Shown: piece by piece, positions 1-9,181 of the stretch | Position numbering within the stretch: position 1 is the stretch's first letter | How the letters are laid out: each line of letters opens with the position of its first letter | From: Limnohabitans sp. | GTDB taxonomy: Bacteria; Pseudomonadota; Gammaproteobacteria; Burkholderiales; Burkholderiaceae_C | Assembly (NCBI RefSeq): GCF_017848645.1 | Contig: NZ_JAFEIF010000002.1 | Coordinates: 35,056 to 99,055 of the forward strand | DNA: 64,000 bases | Direction of reading: 5' to 3' | The notes under the pieces: generated by a model | What the model was told of the DNA's origin: nothing | Databases searched by the model: none | Seen by the model: the letters and a program-made list of their open reading frames with translations, nothing else | Position numbers and translations under genes: made by a program

Positions 1-1265
1 ATGTGCTGCCCTATTTCAAGCGCTCCGAAGACCATGTGTGGGGCGCCTCGACGCACCACGGCGCGGGCGGTGAGCTGCGCGTGAGCGATTTCACCCAACA
101 AGTGCACCCCTTGTGCCAAACCTTTTTGAACACCGGTGTGGCCTTGGGTTGGCCCAAGACCCCAGACTTCAACGGTGCGCAAGCCGAAGGGGTGGGTCTG
201 TGGCAAATGACGATTCGCGACGGCAAGCGCGAGTCCACCGCCAACGCGTTTTTGCGCCCGGCCATGGGCCGCGCCAACCTGACGGTCATGACCCACACGC
301 AGGTCACCCGTGTGCTGATGGCCAACGGCCGCGCCACCGGGGTGGCCTGCGTGCACAAAGGCCGCGAACAGACCTTCAACGCACGCAAAGAGGTGATTTT
401 GTCGGGCGGTGCGATCAACTCGCCACAGCTGCTGCAGCTGTCGGGCATCGGCGACGCCGAGCACCTGCAAAGCGTGGGGGTGCCCGTGGTGCACCACCTG
501 CCCGCTGTGGGCCAAGGTCTGCAAGACCACCTGTGCGTGTCTTATTACTTCAAGTCCAAGGTCAAGACGCTCAACAACGAGCTCTACCCGTGGTACGGCA
601 AGGTGAAAGCAGGGCTGCGCTACTTGTTGGATCGCAAAGGCCCGTTGGGCATGAGCGTGAACCAGGCGGGGGCTTTTGTGCGCAGCCGCCCTGGCTTGGA
701 GCGCCCCAACATGCACCTGTACTTCAACCCGATCAGCTACACGGCCAGCACCATGAAGCCCGGGCGCATCCCCAACCCCGACCCGTTCGCCGCCTTCTTG
801 ATTTCCTTCAACACTTGCCGCCCCACCAGCCGCGGCCGCGTGTCCATCGCATCGGCGAACCCCTTGGACAAGCCCAAGATCGAAACGAATTTTTTGAGCA
901 CCGAGCAAGACGTCAATGATGTGCTGGAAGGCGCGCAGTTGCTGCGCCGCATCGCCGCCACGCGACCACTGGCCGATGTGGTGGAGAGCGAGCACTTGCC
1001 GGGGCACGAGACCCAAACACCGCAGGCCATCCTGGACGACTTTCGCGCCAGGGCCGGTTCCGTCTACCACGCCTCGTGCACCTGCGCCATGGGCCCAAGC
1101 GCCGAAACCTCGGTGGTTGACGCCCGCTTGCGCGTGCACGGCATCCAAGGCCTTCGGGTGGTGGACGCCTCGGTGTTCCCCTTTGTGACCTCTGGCAACA
1201 CCAACGCGCCGACCATCATGGTGGCCGAAAAAGGCGCCGAGATGATTTTGCAAGACAACGCCTGA
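1..1265 (+). CDS. GMC-family FAD-dependent alcohol/choline-type dehydrogenase (5' truncated by window edge)
   Basis: This is the C-terminal ~420 residues of a glucose-methanol-choline oxidoreductase, which oxidises an alcohol to an aldehyde using FAD. The reading frame is open to the left edge, so the N-terminal GxGxxG FAD loop (about 110-130 residues in this family) lies outside the window. The GMC signature 2 is clear ([15 protein letters not shown], about residues 137-151). The C-terminal catalytic pair is the His in [11 protein letters not shown] and the Asn in TSGNTNAPT. The gene ends 34 bp before an AcuI-like reductase and heads a catabolic operon. DddA, a GMC enzyme acting on 3-hydroxypropionate, is a relevant relative given the neighbours, but the substrate cannot be read from the sequence. 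Confidence 0.9.
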   Translation, partial: VLPYFKRSEDHVWGASTHHGAGGELRVSDFTQQVHPLCQTFLNTGVALGWPKTPDFNGAQAEGVGLWQMTIRDGKRESTANAFLRPAMGRANLTVMTHTQVTRVLMANGRATGVACVHKGREQTFNARKEVILSGGAINSPQLLQLSGIGDAEHLQSVGVPVVHHLPAVGQGLQDHLCVSYYFKSKVKTLNNELYPWYGKVKAGLRYLLDRKGPLGMSVNQAGAFVRSRPGLERPNMHLYFNPISYTASTMKPGRIPNPDPFAAFLISFNTCRPTSRGRVSIASANPLDKPKIETNFLSTEQDVNDVLEGAQLLRRIAATRPLADVVESEHLPGHETQTPQAILDDFRARAGSVYHASCTCAMGPSAETSVVDARLRVHGIQGLRVVDASVFPFVTSGNTNAPTIMVAEKGAEMILQDNA

Positions 1266-1299
1266 GTCCCTTTCTTTTTTTAACACAGACCCCATCACC

Positions 1300-2289
1300 A
1301 TGAGCACAGATTTTCAAGCGCTGGTTTTGAACCAGCAAGACGGCAAAACCACGTCAAACGTCCAAGGCCTGAGCCTGCAAGATTTGCCCGAGGGCGATGT
1401 CTTGGTGCAAGTCGAGTACTCCAGCATCAACTACAAAGACGCCATGGCGGTGACCGGCACCGGAAAAATCATCCGCCAATTCCCCATGGTGCCGGGCATC
1501 GATTCGGCCGGTACCGTGATCGAGTCGAGCAACCCACGCTTCAAAGCGGGCGACGCGGTGGTGCTGACCGGTTGGGGCGTGGGCGAACGCCACTGGGGTG
1601 GTCTGGCGCAACGCCAGCGCGTCAAGGCCGACTGGTTGGTGCCCTTGCCCCAAGGCATGAGCCCCTTGACGGCGATGACCATGGGCACCGCCGGTTTGAC
1701 CGCCATGCTGTGCGTGATGGCCTTGCAAGACGCGGGTGTCGCATCCGGCCCCGTGTTGGTCTCGGGTGCCACGGGCGGCGTGGGCAGTGTGGCCGTGGCG
1801 GTGTTGGCGCGCTTGGGCTACAGCGTGAGCGCCTTGAGCCAGCGACCCGATGCCTCGCGCGACTATTTGACCCAACTCGGCGCCACCGACGTGATTGGCG
1901 GGCCTGAGTGGAGCGAGAAACCCAGCCCCTTGGCCACCCAGCGTTGGGCTGGCGCGGTGGATGTGGTGGGCGGCACGACCTTGGCGCGGATCTTGAGCGA
2001 AACCCATTACGGTGGCGCGGTCGCGGCCTGCGGCTTGGCCGGTGGCGTGGGCTTGGAGACCACGGTGATGCCCTTCATCTTGCGCGGTGTGCGCCTCTTG
2101 GGGGTGGACTCGGTGATGTGTCCGACCGAGCGGCGTCTGTTGGCTTGGCAGCGTTTGGGCACCGAGTGCCCCAACGTCGAAGGCCTGGGTTTACAACGCG
2201 TTGTGGGTCTGAGCGAGGTGTTGGCGATTTCGAAAGAAATGATGGCCGGCCGCGCACACGGCCGCGTGGTGGTCGATGTCAACCGCTGA
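1300..2289 (+). CDS. acuI: AcuI/YhdH-family acrylyl-CoA reductase (NADPH), zinc-free MDR
   Basis: A 329-residue quinone-oxidoreductase-like medium-chain dehydrogenase of the YhdH/AcuI group. Characterised members reduce acryloyl-CoA to propionyl-CoA with NADPH. Family features seen are SSINYKDAMAVTGTGKI near the N-terminus, FPMVPGIDSAGTV, GWGVGERHWGG and the nucleotide-binding SGATGGVGSVAV loop around residue 150. The length is normal for the family (about 325-330). It lies between the GMC dehydrogenase and an ADP-forming acyl-CoA synthetase, with an enoyl-CoA hydratase next. That context supports detoxifying or assimilating an acryloyl-CoA-type intermediate. The exact substrate is inference. 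Confidence 0.88.
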   Translation: MSTDFQALVLNQQDGKTTSNVQGLSLQDLPEGDVLVQVEYSSINYKDAMAVTGTGKIIRQFPMVPGIDSAGTVIESSNPRFKAGDAVVLTGWGVGERHWGGLAQRQRVKADWLVPLPQGMSPLTAMTMGTAGLTAMLCVMALQDAGVASGPVLVSGATGGVGSVAVAVLARLGYSVSALSQRPDASRDYLTQLGATDVIGGPEWSEKPSPLATQRWAGAVDVVGGTTLARILSETHYGGAVAACGLAGGVGLETTVMPFILRGVRLLGVDSVMCPTERRLLAWQRLGTECPNVEGLGLQRVVGLSEVLAISKEMMAGRAHGRVVVDVNR

Positions 2290-2305
2290 AATGCCAGAGG
2301 ACACC

Positions 2306-4411
2306 ATGTACGCCACCCGTGAACACCGTCTGGACGCCCTGCTGCGTCCCCGCTCCATTGCCATCGTGGGCGCCAGTGGGCGTGAGGGCAGTTTTGGCAA
2401 ACAGTTGCGCTTGTCGATCGAGTCCCTGGGCTACGAAGGTGAAGTTTTTCTGATCAACCCCAAGTACGAGCAGATCGATGGTCTGCCGGCTTACCCCAGT
2501 TTGGCCGCACTGCCGCATCCGGTCGATTGCGTGGCCATGGCCATCGCCGACAAGGCCTTGCCACACAACCTGGAGCTGGCGGTTACTGCCCAGGCACGCT
2601 CGGCCCTGATGTTTGGCCGTGCATATGGCGCAGCCGATGATGGGCGCGAGCTGATGCCCACCTTGTCTGCCATCGCCCAAGCGGGCAACATGCAGTTGTG
2701 TGGGGCCAATTGCATGGGCTATGTGAATTTGGAAGACCGCTTGCAAATGACGGGCTTCCCGTTTTCCACCTTGTCCGAACCGGGCCATGTGGCCTTGGTG
2801 TCACACAGCGGCTCGACGTGGTCGGGCATCGTGGGCAATTTGCGCCAACTGCGCTTCAACTACGCCATTTCGGCCGGTCAAGAATTGGTCACCGGGGTGG
2901 CCGACTACATCGACTTTTTGGTCGATCAGCCCTCGACGCGGGTCATCTGTTTGGTGCTGGAAACGGTGCGCCAGCCCGAGGCATTTTTGGCGGCGCTGGG
3001 GCGCGCGCGCACCCAAGGCATCGCGGTCATTGCCTTGAAGCTGGGACGCAGCGCACAAGGCCAGGTGTTTGCCCAATCGCACAGCGGGGCCATGTCGGGC
3101 AGCGCCGACGTGTACGACGCCATTTTTGAACGCCACGGCGTGGTCAGCGTGCGCACCTTGGACGAGTTGATGGACACTGCCGAGCTGTTTGCTGCTGCGC
3201 GGCGTCCCCACAACGGATCGATTGGCCTGGGGTGCGACTCTGGAGGGGAGCGTCAACTGATCGCCGATGTGGCCGAGCCACTGGGCTTGTCGTTTGCGCC
3301 TTTGAGTCGCGCGACCGTGACCCGGCTCGAAGGCTTGCTCGATCCGGGCATTGAAGTGGCCAACCCTTTGGATTACTGGGGTGACGGCAACGACATCATC
3401 GCCGACGCTTTGCTGGCCTTGGCCAGTGACGAAGGGGTCGGCACTGTGGTCATGGCCACCAACATCCCCGACGGTCAAGACTTCACCAACGCTTGCACCG
3501 CCGCCTTGGAAAAAACCTATGCGGGCACATCCAAACCCGTGGTTTTGATGGGCAACGTGGCCAACACCATGTCGCCCACCGAATGCGCGCGCTACCGCGC
3601 GGCGGGCATCCCGGTGCTGATGGGGACAGAGACCGCTTTGCGTGCCTTGCGCCACTACACGCGGTACCACGACCGTTTGGCTGCCCGTGCTGAACATGCG
3701 CCCGCTCTGGCAGCACCGAGCGTGTCTGCCGCCGTGACCGAGCGTTGGCTCAAGCGCCTGCAACAAGCTGCACAAACCCAGACCAGCGTGCAAGACTTTG
3801 ATTTGCTGCGCGACTTTGGCGTGTCGGTGCCGGCCTCGCTGAGCACCGCCGATCTGGCGCAGGCTTTGGACTTTGCGAGCGCCACCGGGTATCCGTTGGT
3901 GGCCAAAATTGATTCGCCTGACATCGCCCACAAATCCGATATGGGCGGCGTGATCTTGGGCATCCACAACGAGGACGCTTTGCGCGAAGCCTTTGCGCGT
4001 TTGCAGTCCATCGCGCCGGGCCCGGTTTTGCTGCAACAGCAACTGCAGGGCAGTGAATGGATCCTGGGCATGAAACAAGACCCCCAGTTTGGTCCCACCT
4101 TCACCTTCGGTTGTGGCGGCATCTTCGTGGAAATCCTCAAGGACTACACCACCTTGTTGCCCCAGGACAGCGTGGCGCAGATTCGCCAAAAAATCCAATC
4201 GCTCAAGGCCTATCCCTTGTTGGCAGGCGCGCGCGGACGCGCAGTAACCGATGCGACGAAATTGGCCGCCGTGGTGCACGCGTTCATGCGCATGGGCCTG
4301 GCCTTGCAAAGCGGGGTGGCCGAAATGGAAATCAACCCCTTGCTGGTCGATGGCCACCGCATCGCCGCAGTCGACCTGTTGGTCATCCCCCTGTCTGAGG
4401 TCAACTCATGA
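2306..4411 (+). CDS. ADP-forming acyl-CoA synthetase (acetate-CoA ligase family)
   Basis: A 701-residue fusion of the two subunits of NDP-forming acyl-CoA synthetases, which make acyl-CoA from acid, CoA and ATP with release of ADP and phosphate. In order: a CoA-binding Rossmann domain (PRSIAIVGASGREGSFGKQ), a succinyl-CoA-ligase-like domain with the phospho-histidine loop (KLGRSAQGQVFAQSHSGAMS), and a C-terminal ATP-grasp domain (YPLVAKIDSPDIAHKSDMGG, then EMEINPLLV). An in-frame ATG at 2276 overlaps the previous gene by 14 bp. The start at 2306 is preferred because AGAGGA lies 6-8 bases before it and the protein then begins directly before the CoA-binding domain. It is translationally coupled to the hydratase by an ATGA overlap. 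Substrate unknown. Confidence 0.88.
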   Translation: MYATREHRLDALLRPRSIAIVGASGREGSFGKQLRLSIESLGYEGEVFLINPKYEQIDGLPAYPSLAALPHPVDCVAMAIADKALPHNLELAVTAQARSALMFGRAYGAADDGRELMPTLSAIAQAGNMQLCGANCMGYVNLEDRLQMTGFPFSTLSEPGHVALVSHSGSTWSGIVGNLRQLRFNYAISAGQELVTGVADYIDFLVDQPSTRVICLVLETVRQPEAFLAALGRARTQGIAVIALKLGRSAQGQVFAQSHSGAMSGSADVYDAIFERHGVVSVRTLDELMDTAELFAAARRPHNGSIGLGCDSGGERQLIADVAEPLGLSFAPLSRATVTRLEGLLDPGIEVANPLDYWGDGNDIIADALLALASDEGVGTVVMATNIPDGQDFTNACTAALEKTYAGTSKPVVLMGNVANTMSPTECARYRAAGIPVLMGTETALRALRHYTRYHDRLAARAEHAPALAAPSVSAAVTERWLKRLQQAAQTQTSVQDFDLLRDFGVSVPASLSTADLAQALDFASATGYPLVAKIDSPDIAHKSDMGGVILGIHNEDALREAFARLQSIAPGPVLLQQQLQGSEWILGMKQDPQFGPTFTFGCGGIFVEILKDYTTLLPQDSVAQIRQKIQSLKAYPLLAGARGRAVTDATKLAAVVHAFMRMGLALQSGVAEMEINPLLVDGHRIAAVDLLVIPLSEVNS

Positions 4412-5226
4412 ACAAACCATACGAAACCATCCGCACCGAAACCGTCGGTCGTGTCGGCGTGATTCACCTGAACCGCGCCCGCAAACTCAACGCCATCAAT
4501 GGCCAAATGATGCAAGAGGCCACCGAGGCCTTGCGCGCTTATTCGATCGACCCAGCCATCGGTGCCATCGTCCTGGCAGCCGAGGGCCGGGCCTTCAGCG
4601 CGGGCTTTGACTTGAAAGAGTTGGCCGAACAACACCTCACCACGGCCGAGCAGTGGGGCGAGGTCTTGCGCGCCGACTTTGACTTTGTCATGCAGTTTTG
4701 GGACTGTCCCAAGCCCACCGTCTCGGCCATCCACGGCCACTGCATTGGCGGCGGCATGGAATTGGCCGTGTCGTGCGATTTGACGATTGCCGACGCCGAC
4801 ACACTCATGGGCGAGCCCGAAATGAAGTTTGGCTCCAGCATCGCGGCCTTGGTCTTGCCTTGGCTGATCGGCCCCAAGCAGGCCAAAGAGTTGTTGCTCA
4901 CCGCCAGCGACCGGGTCACGGCACAACGCGCTTACGAGTTGGGGCTGGTCAATGAGGTCACGCACGGCGGCACGCACTTGCAACGCGCCCTGGAGGTTGC
5001 CCAAGCCATGGCGGGTTACTCGGCCATGTCGGTGCAAATGACCAAAAAAGCCATCAACCGCAGCCTGGACATCGCCGGCATGCGCCAGGCTTTGCTGGCC
5101 GCCATCGACACCGCCACCTTGATCGAGGCCAATGTGCGCCCCGAAAACGTCGAATTCGAACGCATCCGCAGCACCGAAGGCATGCAAGCGGCCTTGGCTT
5201 GGCGCGATGCCAAAGCCAAACCCTGA
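4408..5226 (+). CDS. Enoyl-CoA hydratase/isomerase family protein
   Basis: A 272-residue crotonase-fold enzyme. The oxyanion-hole segments are visible (AFSAGFDL near residue 65, and GHCIGGGMELA near 110-120). Both acidic residues used by hydratases are present: E118 in GGGMELA and E138 in MGEPEMKFG, 20 residues apart as in the rat enzyme (E144/E164). Water addition to a 2-enoyl-CoA is therefore plausible. The start codon overlaps the stop of the acyl-CoA synthetase (ATGA), so activation and hydration are probably coupled. The neighbours suggest a short-chain or branched enoyl-CoA such as acryloyl- or methacryloyl-CoA; this is inference. Confidence 0.9.
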   Translation: MNKPYETIRTETVGRVGVIHLNRARKLNAINGQMMQEATEALRAYSIDPAIGAIVLAAEGRAFSAGFDLKELAEQHLTTAEQWGEVLRADFDFVMQFWDCPKPTVSAIHGHCIGGGMELAVSCDLTIADADTLMGEPEMKFGSSIAALVLPWLIGPKQAKELLLTASDRVTAQRAYELGLVNEVTHGGTHLQRALEVAQAMAGYSAMSVQMTKKAINRSLDIAGMRQALLAAIDTATLIEANVRPENVEFERIRSTEGMQAALAWRDAKAKP

Positions 5227-5270
5227 GGTCAGACCTCATCCACAGACACGCAACAAAGGAAACAGACACC

Positions 5271-6203
5271 ATGAACAACGCCAGCCAACCCGCCGTGGGC
5301 TTCATCGGATTGGGCAGCCTCGGTGAAGGCTTGTGCCACAGTTTGGTCAAAGCGGGCTTTCCCGTCACCGTGACCGATTTGAACAAAGCCAGCGCCCAAC
5401 GCTTGATCGCCGCCGGTGCGCAGTGGTCCGACGACGTCGCGGGCGTGTGCCGCAACGCCGAGGTGGTCATCACCGTCTTGCCGTCACCTGCCGTCTCGCG
5501 CCAAGTGGTCGAAGGCCCCGAGGGCGTGTTGACGCACCTCAAGTCCGGTGGCATCTGGATCGAGATGAGCACCACCGACTTGGAAGACCTCAAGCGCTTG
5601 GCCGCTTTGGCCAAAACCCGTGGGATCTCGGTGCTGGAGTGTCCCGTCACGGGCGGTGTTCATTTGGCCAACTCGGGTGAAATCACCGTGCTGGTCGGTG
5701 GTGAAAAAGACACCTTCGAGCGCGTCGAATCGCTGCTGGGCACCATGGGTGGCGAGATCATTTACATGGGCCCCATGGGCAACGCCTCGGTGGTCAAGGT
5801 GGTCACCAACATGCTGGCCTTCATCCACTTGGTGGCGGCCGGTGAGGCCATGATGCTGCCCGCCAAATACGGCGTGGACCCCGATGCCACCTACCGCGCC
5901 ATCCGCGCGAGTTCGGGCAACAGCTTTGTGCATGAAACCGAATCCAAGCTGATCCTGAGCGGCAGCTACAACGTGAAATTCACCATGGACTTGGCGTGCA
6001 AGGACTTGGGCCTGGTCAACGGCATCGCCGAAAAACTGGGTGTGCCGCTCGAGTTGGGCAGCATCACGCAGCAAATTTTCCGACGCGCCCGTGGCCTGTA
6101 TGGCAGCCAAGCGCAATCGCCCGAGGTGGTGCGCATGCTGGAGCAGGCGTGCGGCTTGGAGTTGCGCGCCGATGGTTACCCGACCGAGTTGGTCGCCGAG
6201 TAA
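5271..6203 (+). CDS. NAD(P)-dependent beta-hydroxyacid dehydrogenase, 3-hydroxyisobutyrate dehydrogenase-like
   Basis: A 310-residue member of the 6-phosphogluconate/3-hydroxyisobutyrate dehydrogenase superfamily, which oxidises a beta-hydroxyacid to a semialdehyde. The Rossmann motif is GFIGLGSLGEGL (residues 10-21), with D36 of TVTDLNKA expected at the cofactor-binding position. The substrate loop is ECPVTGG (123-129) and the catalytic Lys is K176 in GNASVVKVVTN. The family usually has GLGxMG; here the Met is Leu. The start at 5271 is chosen because AAAGGA lies about 10 bases upstream; an earlier in-frame start would lack a ribosome site. It precedes two aldehyde dehydrogenases, which could take a semialdehyde product. 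Confidence 0.88.
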   Translation: MNNASQPAVGFIGLGSLGEGLCHSLVKAGFPVTVTDLNKASAQRLIAAGAQWSDDVAGVCRNAEVVITVLPSPAVSRQVVEGPEGVLTHLKSGGIWIEMSTTDLEDLKRLAALAKTRGISVLECPVTGGVHLANSGEITVLVGGEKDTFERVESLLGTMGGEIIYMGPMGNASVVKVVTNMLAFIHLVAAGEAMMLPAKYGVDPDATYRAIRASSGNSFVHETESKLILSGSYNVKFTMDLACKDLGLVNGIAEKLGVPLELGSITQQIFRRARGLYGSQAQSPEVVRMLEQACGLELRADGYPTELVAE

Positions 6204-6207
6204 ACCC

Positions 6208-7716
6208 ATGAGCTCGTCCAACCCCACACGAACACGCGACGACTGGGCGCGAGCCGCTGCGCAGCTCACGCCCGCTCAGGGCCATTTCATCGGTGGCCGC
6301 AGCGTGCAGTCGCGCGCAGGCGCCACCATGCCTTGCATCAACCCGGCCAACGGGCAGCTCATCGCCCAGGTGGCGCGGGGCCAGGCCGAGGATGTGGACG
6401 CGGCCGTGGCCTCGGCACAAGCGGCCTGGCGCGACGGGCGCTGGCGCCTGCAGTCGCCGCGCCAACGCATGGCGGTGTTGCAGCGCTGGGCCGACCTGAT
6501 CGAGCAACACGCGCACGAGCTGGCTTTGCTCGAAACGCTGGACATGGGTAAGCCCATTTCCGATGTGCTCAACATCGACCTGCCCGAGGTGCTGCGCACC
6601 GTGCGTTATTTCGCCGAGTGCATCGACAAACTCGACGGTGCCGTCACGCACACCGCGCCCGAGGCCATGCACCTCATCACACACGAGCCTTTGGGGGTGG
6701 TGGGGGCGATCACCCCTTGGAACTACCCCATGCTCATGGCCATGTGGAAGCTTGCACCCTGTTTGGCTGCGGGCAACTGTGTGGTGCTCAAGCCGGCCGA
6801 ACAAGCGCCCTTGACGTGCACGCGTTTGGCGCAGTTGTTTGTGGACGCGGGCGGCCCCGAGGGGGTGTTCAACCTGGTCAATGGCGTGGGGGCCGAAGCC
6901 GGACAAGCGCTGGCCCTGCACCCCGATGTCGCCAAGATCACCTTCACCGGATCGACCGCCGTGGGCAAGTTGCTCATGGCCTATGCCGGTCAGTCCAACC
7001 TCAAGCGCGTGGCCTTGGAGACCGGGGGCAAGAGCCCGCAAATCTTCATGCCCGATTTGTACGACCTCGACGCCGCAGTGGACCGCGCCGTGGGTGGCAT
7101 CTACGACAACGCCGGCCAGGTGTGCAACGCCGGTTCGCGTTTGTTGGTGCACCGCTCCTTGTACGACGCTTTTGTGGAGCGCTTTGTGGCGCGCACGCAG
7201 CAAACCTACCGCCCCGGCGACCCTTTGGATCCCACCACCACCATGGGCCCCTTGGCCAGCCGAGGCCACCAAGCTGGTGTGCTCAAACGCATCGCGCTGG
7301 CCCAAGCCGAGGGTGCGCAATGCGTGATAGGCGGCGGCAGCACCTTGGGCGAGGAAGCCACCTTTGTGGCGCCCACGCTCATCGCCGGAGCGACGCAGTC
7401 GATGGCCATCGTGCAAGAGGAGGTCTTTGGCCCCGTCGCCACGGTGCAAGCCTTTGACACCGAAGCACAAGCGCTGCAGATGGCCAACGACTCCATCTAC
7501 GGCTTGGCCGCCTCGGTCTGGACGTCCGACCTGAAAACCGCGCACCGCATGGTGGGCGCGCTCGAGGCGGGTGTCGTCTGGGTCAACTGCTTTGGCGACG
7601 GCGACATGACGCAGCCCTTTGGTGGCTACAAGCAAAGCGGCAACTCGCGCGACAAACACATCGACAGCCTGCTGTCGTACATGCAAACCAAATCGGCGTG
7701 GTTCAACCTCGTTTGA
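6208..7716 (+). CDS. Aldehyde dehydrogenase family protein (betaine-aldehyde / PuuC-like)
   Basis: A 502-residue NAD(P)-dependent aldehyde dehydrogenase. The active-site Glu is E271 in ALETGGKSPQ and the catalytic Cys is C306 in GQVCNAGS. The substrate/cofactor segment is ITPWNYPMLMAMWKLAP and the NAD-loop motif is FTGSTAVGK. It starts 4 bp after the preceding stop codon. No good Shine-Dalgarno is seen, so translational coupling is likely. It belongs with 2-aminomuconate/betaine/gamma-glutamylaminobutyraldehyde-type enzymes, but the substrate cannot be fixed. It probably acts on the aldehyde made by the GMC enzyme or the beta-hydroxyacid dehydrogenase of this operon. Confidence 0.9.
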   Translation: MSSSNPTRTRDDWARAAAQLTPAQGHFIGGRSVQSRAGATMPCINPANGQLIAQVARGQAEDVDAAVASAQAAWRDGRWRLQSPRQRMAVLQRWADLIEQHAHELALLETLDMGKPISDVLNIDLPEVLRTVRYFAECIDKLDGAVTHTAPEAMHLITHEPLGVVGAITPWNYPMLMAMWKLAPCLAAGNCVVLKPAEQAPLTCTRLAQLFVDAGGPEGVFNLVNGVGAEAGQALALHPDVAKITFTGSTAVGKLLMAYAGQSNLKRVALETGGKSPQIFMPDLYDLDAAVDRAVGGIYDNAGQVCNAGSRLLVHRSLYDAFVERFVARTQQTYRPGDPLDPTTTMGPLASRGHQAGVLKRIALAQAEGAQCVIGGGSTLGEEATFVAPTLIAGATQSMAIVQEEVFGPVATVQAFDTEAQALQMANDSIYGLAASVWTSDLKTAHRMVGALEAGVVWVNCFGDGDMTQPFGGYKQSGNSRDKHIDSLLSYMQTKSAWFNLV

Positions 7717-7741
7717 ACCCCCCATACGCCAAAGGAACCAC

Positions 7742-9166
7742 ATGATTCGATGCAACTTTTATATCGACGGCGCTTGGGTAGAACCCCAGCGGTCCGGTGC
7801 CGAGCACCCCATCGTCAACCCGGCCGACGAGAGCATCATGGGCACGGTGGCCATGGGCTCTACCGAGGACGCGGCGCTGGCGGTGCAAGCTGCACGGCGC
7901 GCTTTTGAGGATTTCAGCCAAACCACGATGGCGCATCGCCGGGCCTTGTTGGCGCAGCTCAAAACGGTCTTCGAAAAACGTTACACCGAGATGGCCCAAG
8001 CCATCAGCCACGAAATGGGCGCGCCGTGGGATTTGGCCTACGACTCCCAAGCCGAGTGCGGCCCGGGTCATATCCAGGCCACCTTGGACGCGGCTGCGGA
8101 CTACCCCTTTGAAGCACCAATCGGCACACACGGTCAGCTCTTGGCCGAGCCCATTGGTGTGTGTGTGCTCATCACGCCGTGGAACTGGCCCATCAACCAG
8201 ATCATGTCCAAACTGGCCCCGGCTTTGTTGACCGGTTGCACTGTGGTCATGAAGCCCAGCGAATTCGCGCCCTTGTCGGCGCGCTTGGTGGCCGAGATGG
8301 TGCACGAAGCCGGTTACCCGCCCGGTGTGTTCAACCTGTTGTACGGCGATGGCCCCGTGGTGGGCTCGGCGCTGTGCGCAGACCCCGAGGTGGACCTGGT
8401 GTCCTTCACCGGCTCGACCGCCGCCGGCGTGTCGGTGGCCAAGGTCTCGGCCGACACGGTCAAGCGCGTGGTGCAGGAGTTGGGTGGCAAATCGCCCAAC
8501 CTCGTGTTCGCCGATGCGCCTTTGGAAGAAACGATCGGGCGCGCGGTGCGCAAGTGCTTCAACAACACCGGGCAGTCGTGCAACGCACCCACGCGTTTGT
8601 TGGTGCAGCGCGCCGTATACGACGAAGCGGTGGCGATTGCCGCACGCGTGGCGGCCCAGGTGCGCGTGGTTCACCCGAGCGAGCGCGGTGATGGCGTGGG
8701 TCCACTGGCCATGCGCCGCCAATTCGAGACGGTGCAGCGTTTCATTCAGTTGGGTCTTGACGAAGGGGCCCGTTTGGTCGCCGGTGGTTTGGGTCGCCCC
8801 GACGGGTTTGAGCGTGGTTACTACGTCAAGCCCACGGTGTTTGCCGATGTGCGCAACGACATGGCGATTGCCCAGCAAGAGATCTTCGGCCCCGTGCTGT
8901 GCATCTTGCCCTTTGACGACGAAGCGCACGCCATCCGCTTGGCCAACGACACCCCGTTTGGCTTGGCCGCCTACATCAACACCGCTAACCCCGAGACCGC
9001 GCAGCGCGTGGCGCGGCATTTGCGCGCGGGCACCATCTCCATCAACGGTGTGGGCAACGAATACTGCTCGCCCTTTGGCGGCTACAAACAGTCGGGCAAC
9101 GGCCGCGAGTGGGGCCGCTTTGGTTTGCAAGACTACCTCGAATACAAGTGCATCAACGGACAGTGA
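7742..9166 (+). CDS. Aldehyde dehydrogenase family protein (second, divergent copy)
   Basis: A 474-residue aldehyde dehydrogenase, clearly different from the one just upstream and so not a recent duplicate. E246 (QELGGKSPN) and C280 (GQSCNAPT) supply the catalytic pair. ITPWNWPINQIMSKLAPAL and FTGSTAAGVSVAK are the NAD-binding segments. The C-terminal SPFGGYKQSGNGREWG is typical of the family. AAAGGA upstream of the ATG supports this start. Two aldehyde dehydrogenases in one operon suggest two aldehyde intermediates or a dialdehyde/diol substrate (inference). Confidence 0.9.
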   Translation: MIRCNFYIDGAWVEPQRSGAEHPIVNPADESIMGTVAMGSTEDAALAVQAARRAFEDFSQTTMAHRRALLAQLKTVFEKRYTEMAQAISHEMGAPWDLAYDSQAECGPGHIQATLDAAADYPFEAPIGTHGQLLAEPIGVCVLITPWNWPINQIMSKLAPALLTGCTVVMKPSEFAPLSARLVAEMVHEAGYPPGVFNLLYGDGPVVGSALCADPEVDLVSFTGSTAAGVSVAKVSADTVKRVVQELGGKSPNLVFADAPLEETIGRAVRKCFNNTGQSCNAPTRLLVQRAVYDEAVAIAARVAAQVRVVHPSERGDGVGPLAMRRQFETVQRFIQLGLDEGARLVAGGLGRPDGFERGYYVKPTVFADVRNDMAIAQQEIFGPVLCILPFDDEAHAIRLANDTPFGLAAYINTANPETAQRVARHLRAGTISINGVGNEYCSPFGGYKQSGNGREWGRFGLQDYLEYKCINGQ

Positions 9167-9181
9167 AACAGGGAGAACCTC

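Noticed and set aside
6208..9166. Two adjacent aldehyde dehydrogenases considered as a tandem duplication
   Set aside because: Their active-site surroundings, lengths and N-termini differ widely (VCNAGS against SCNAPT), so they belong to different subfamilies.
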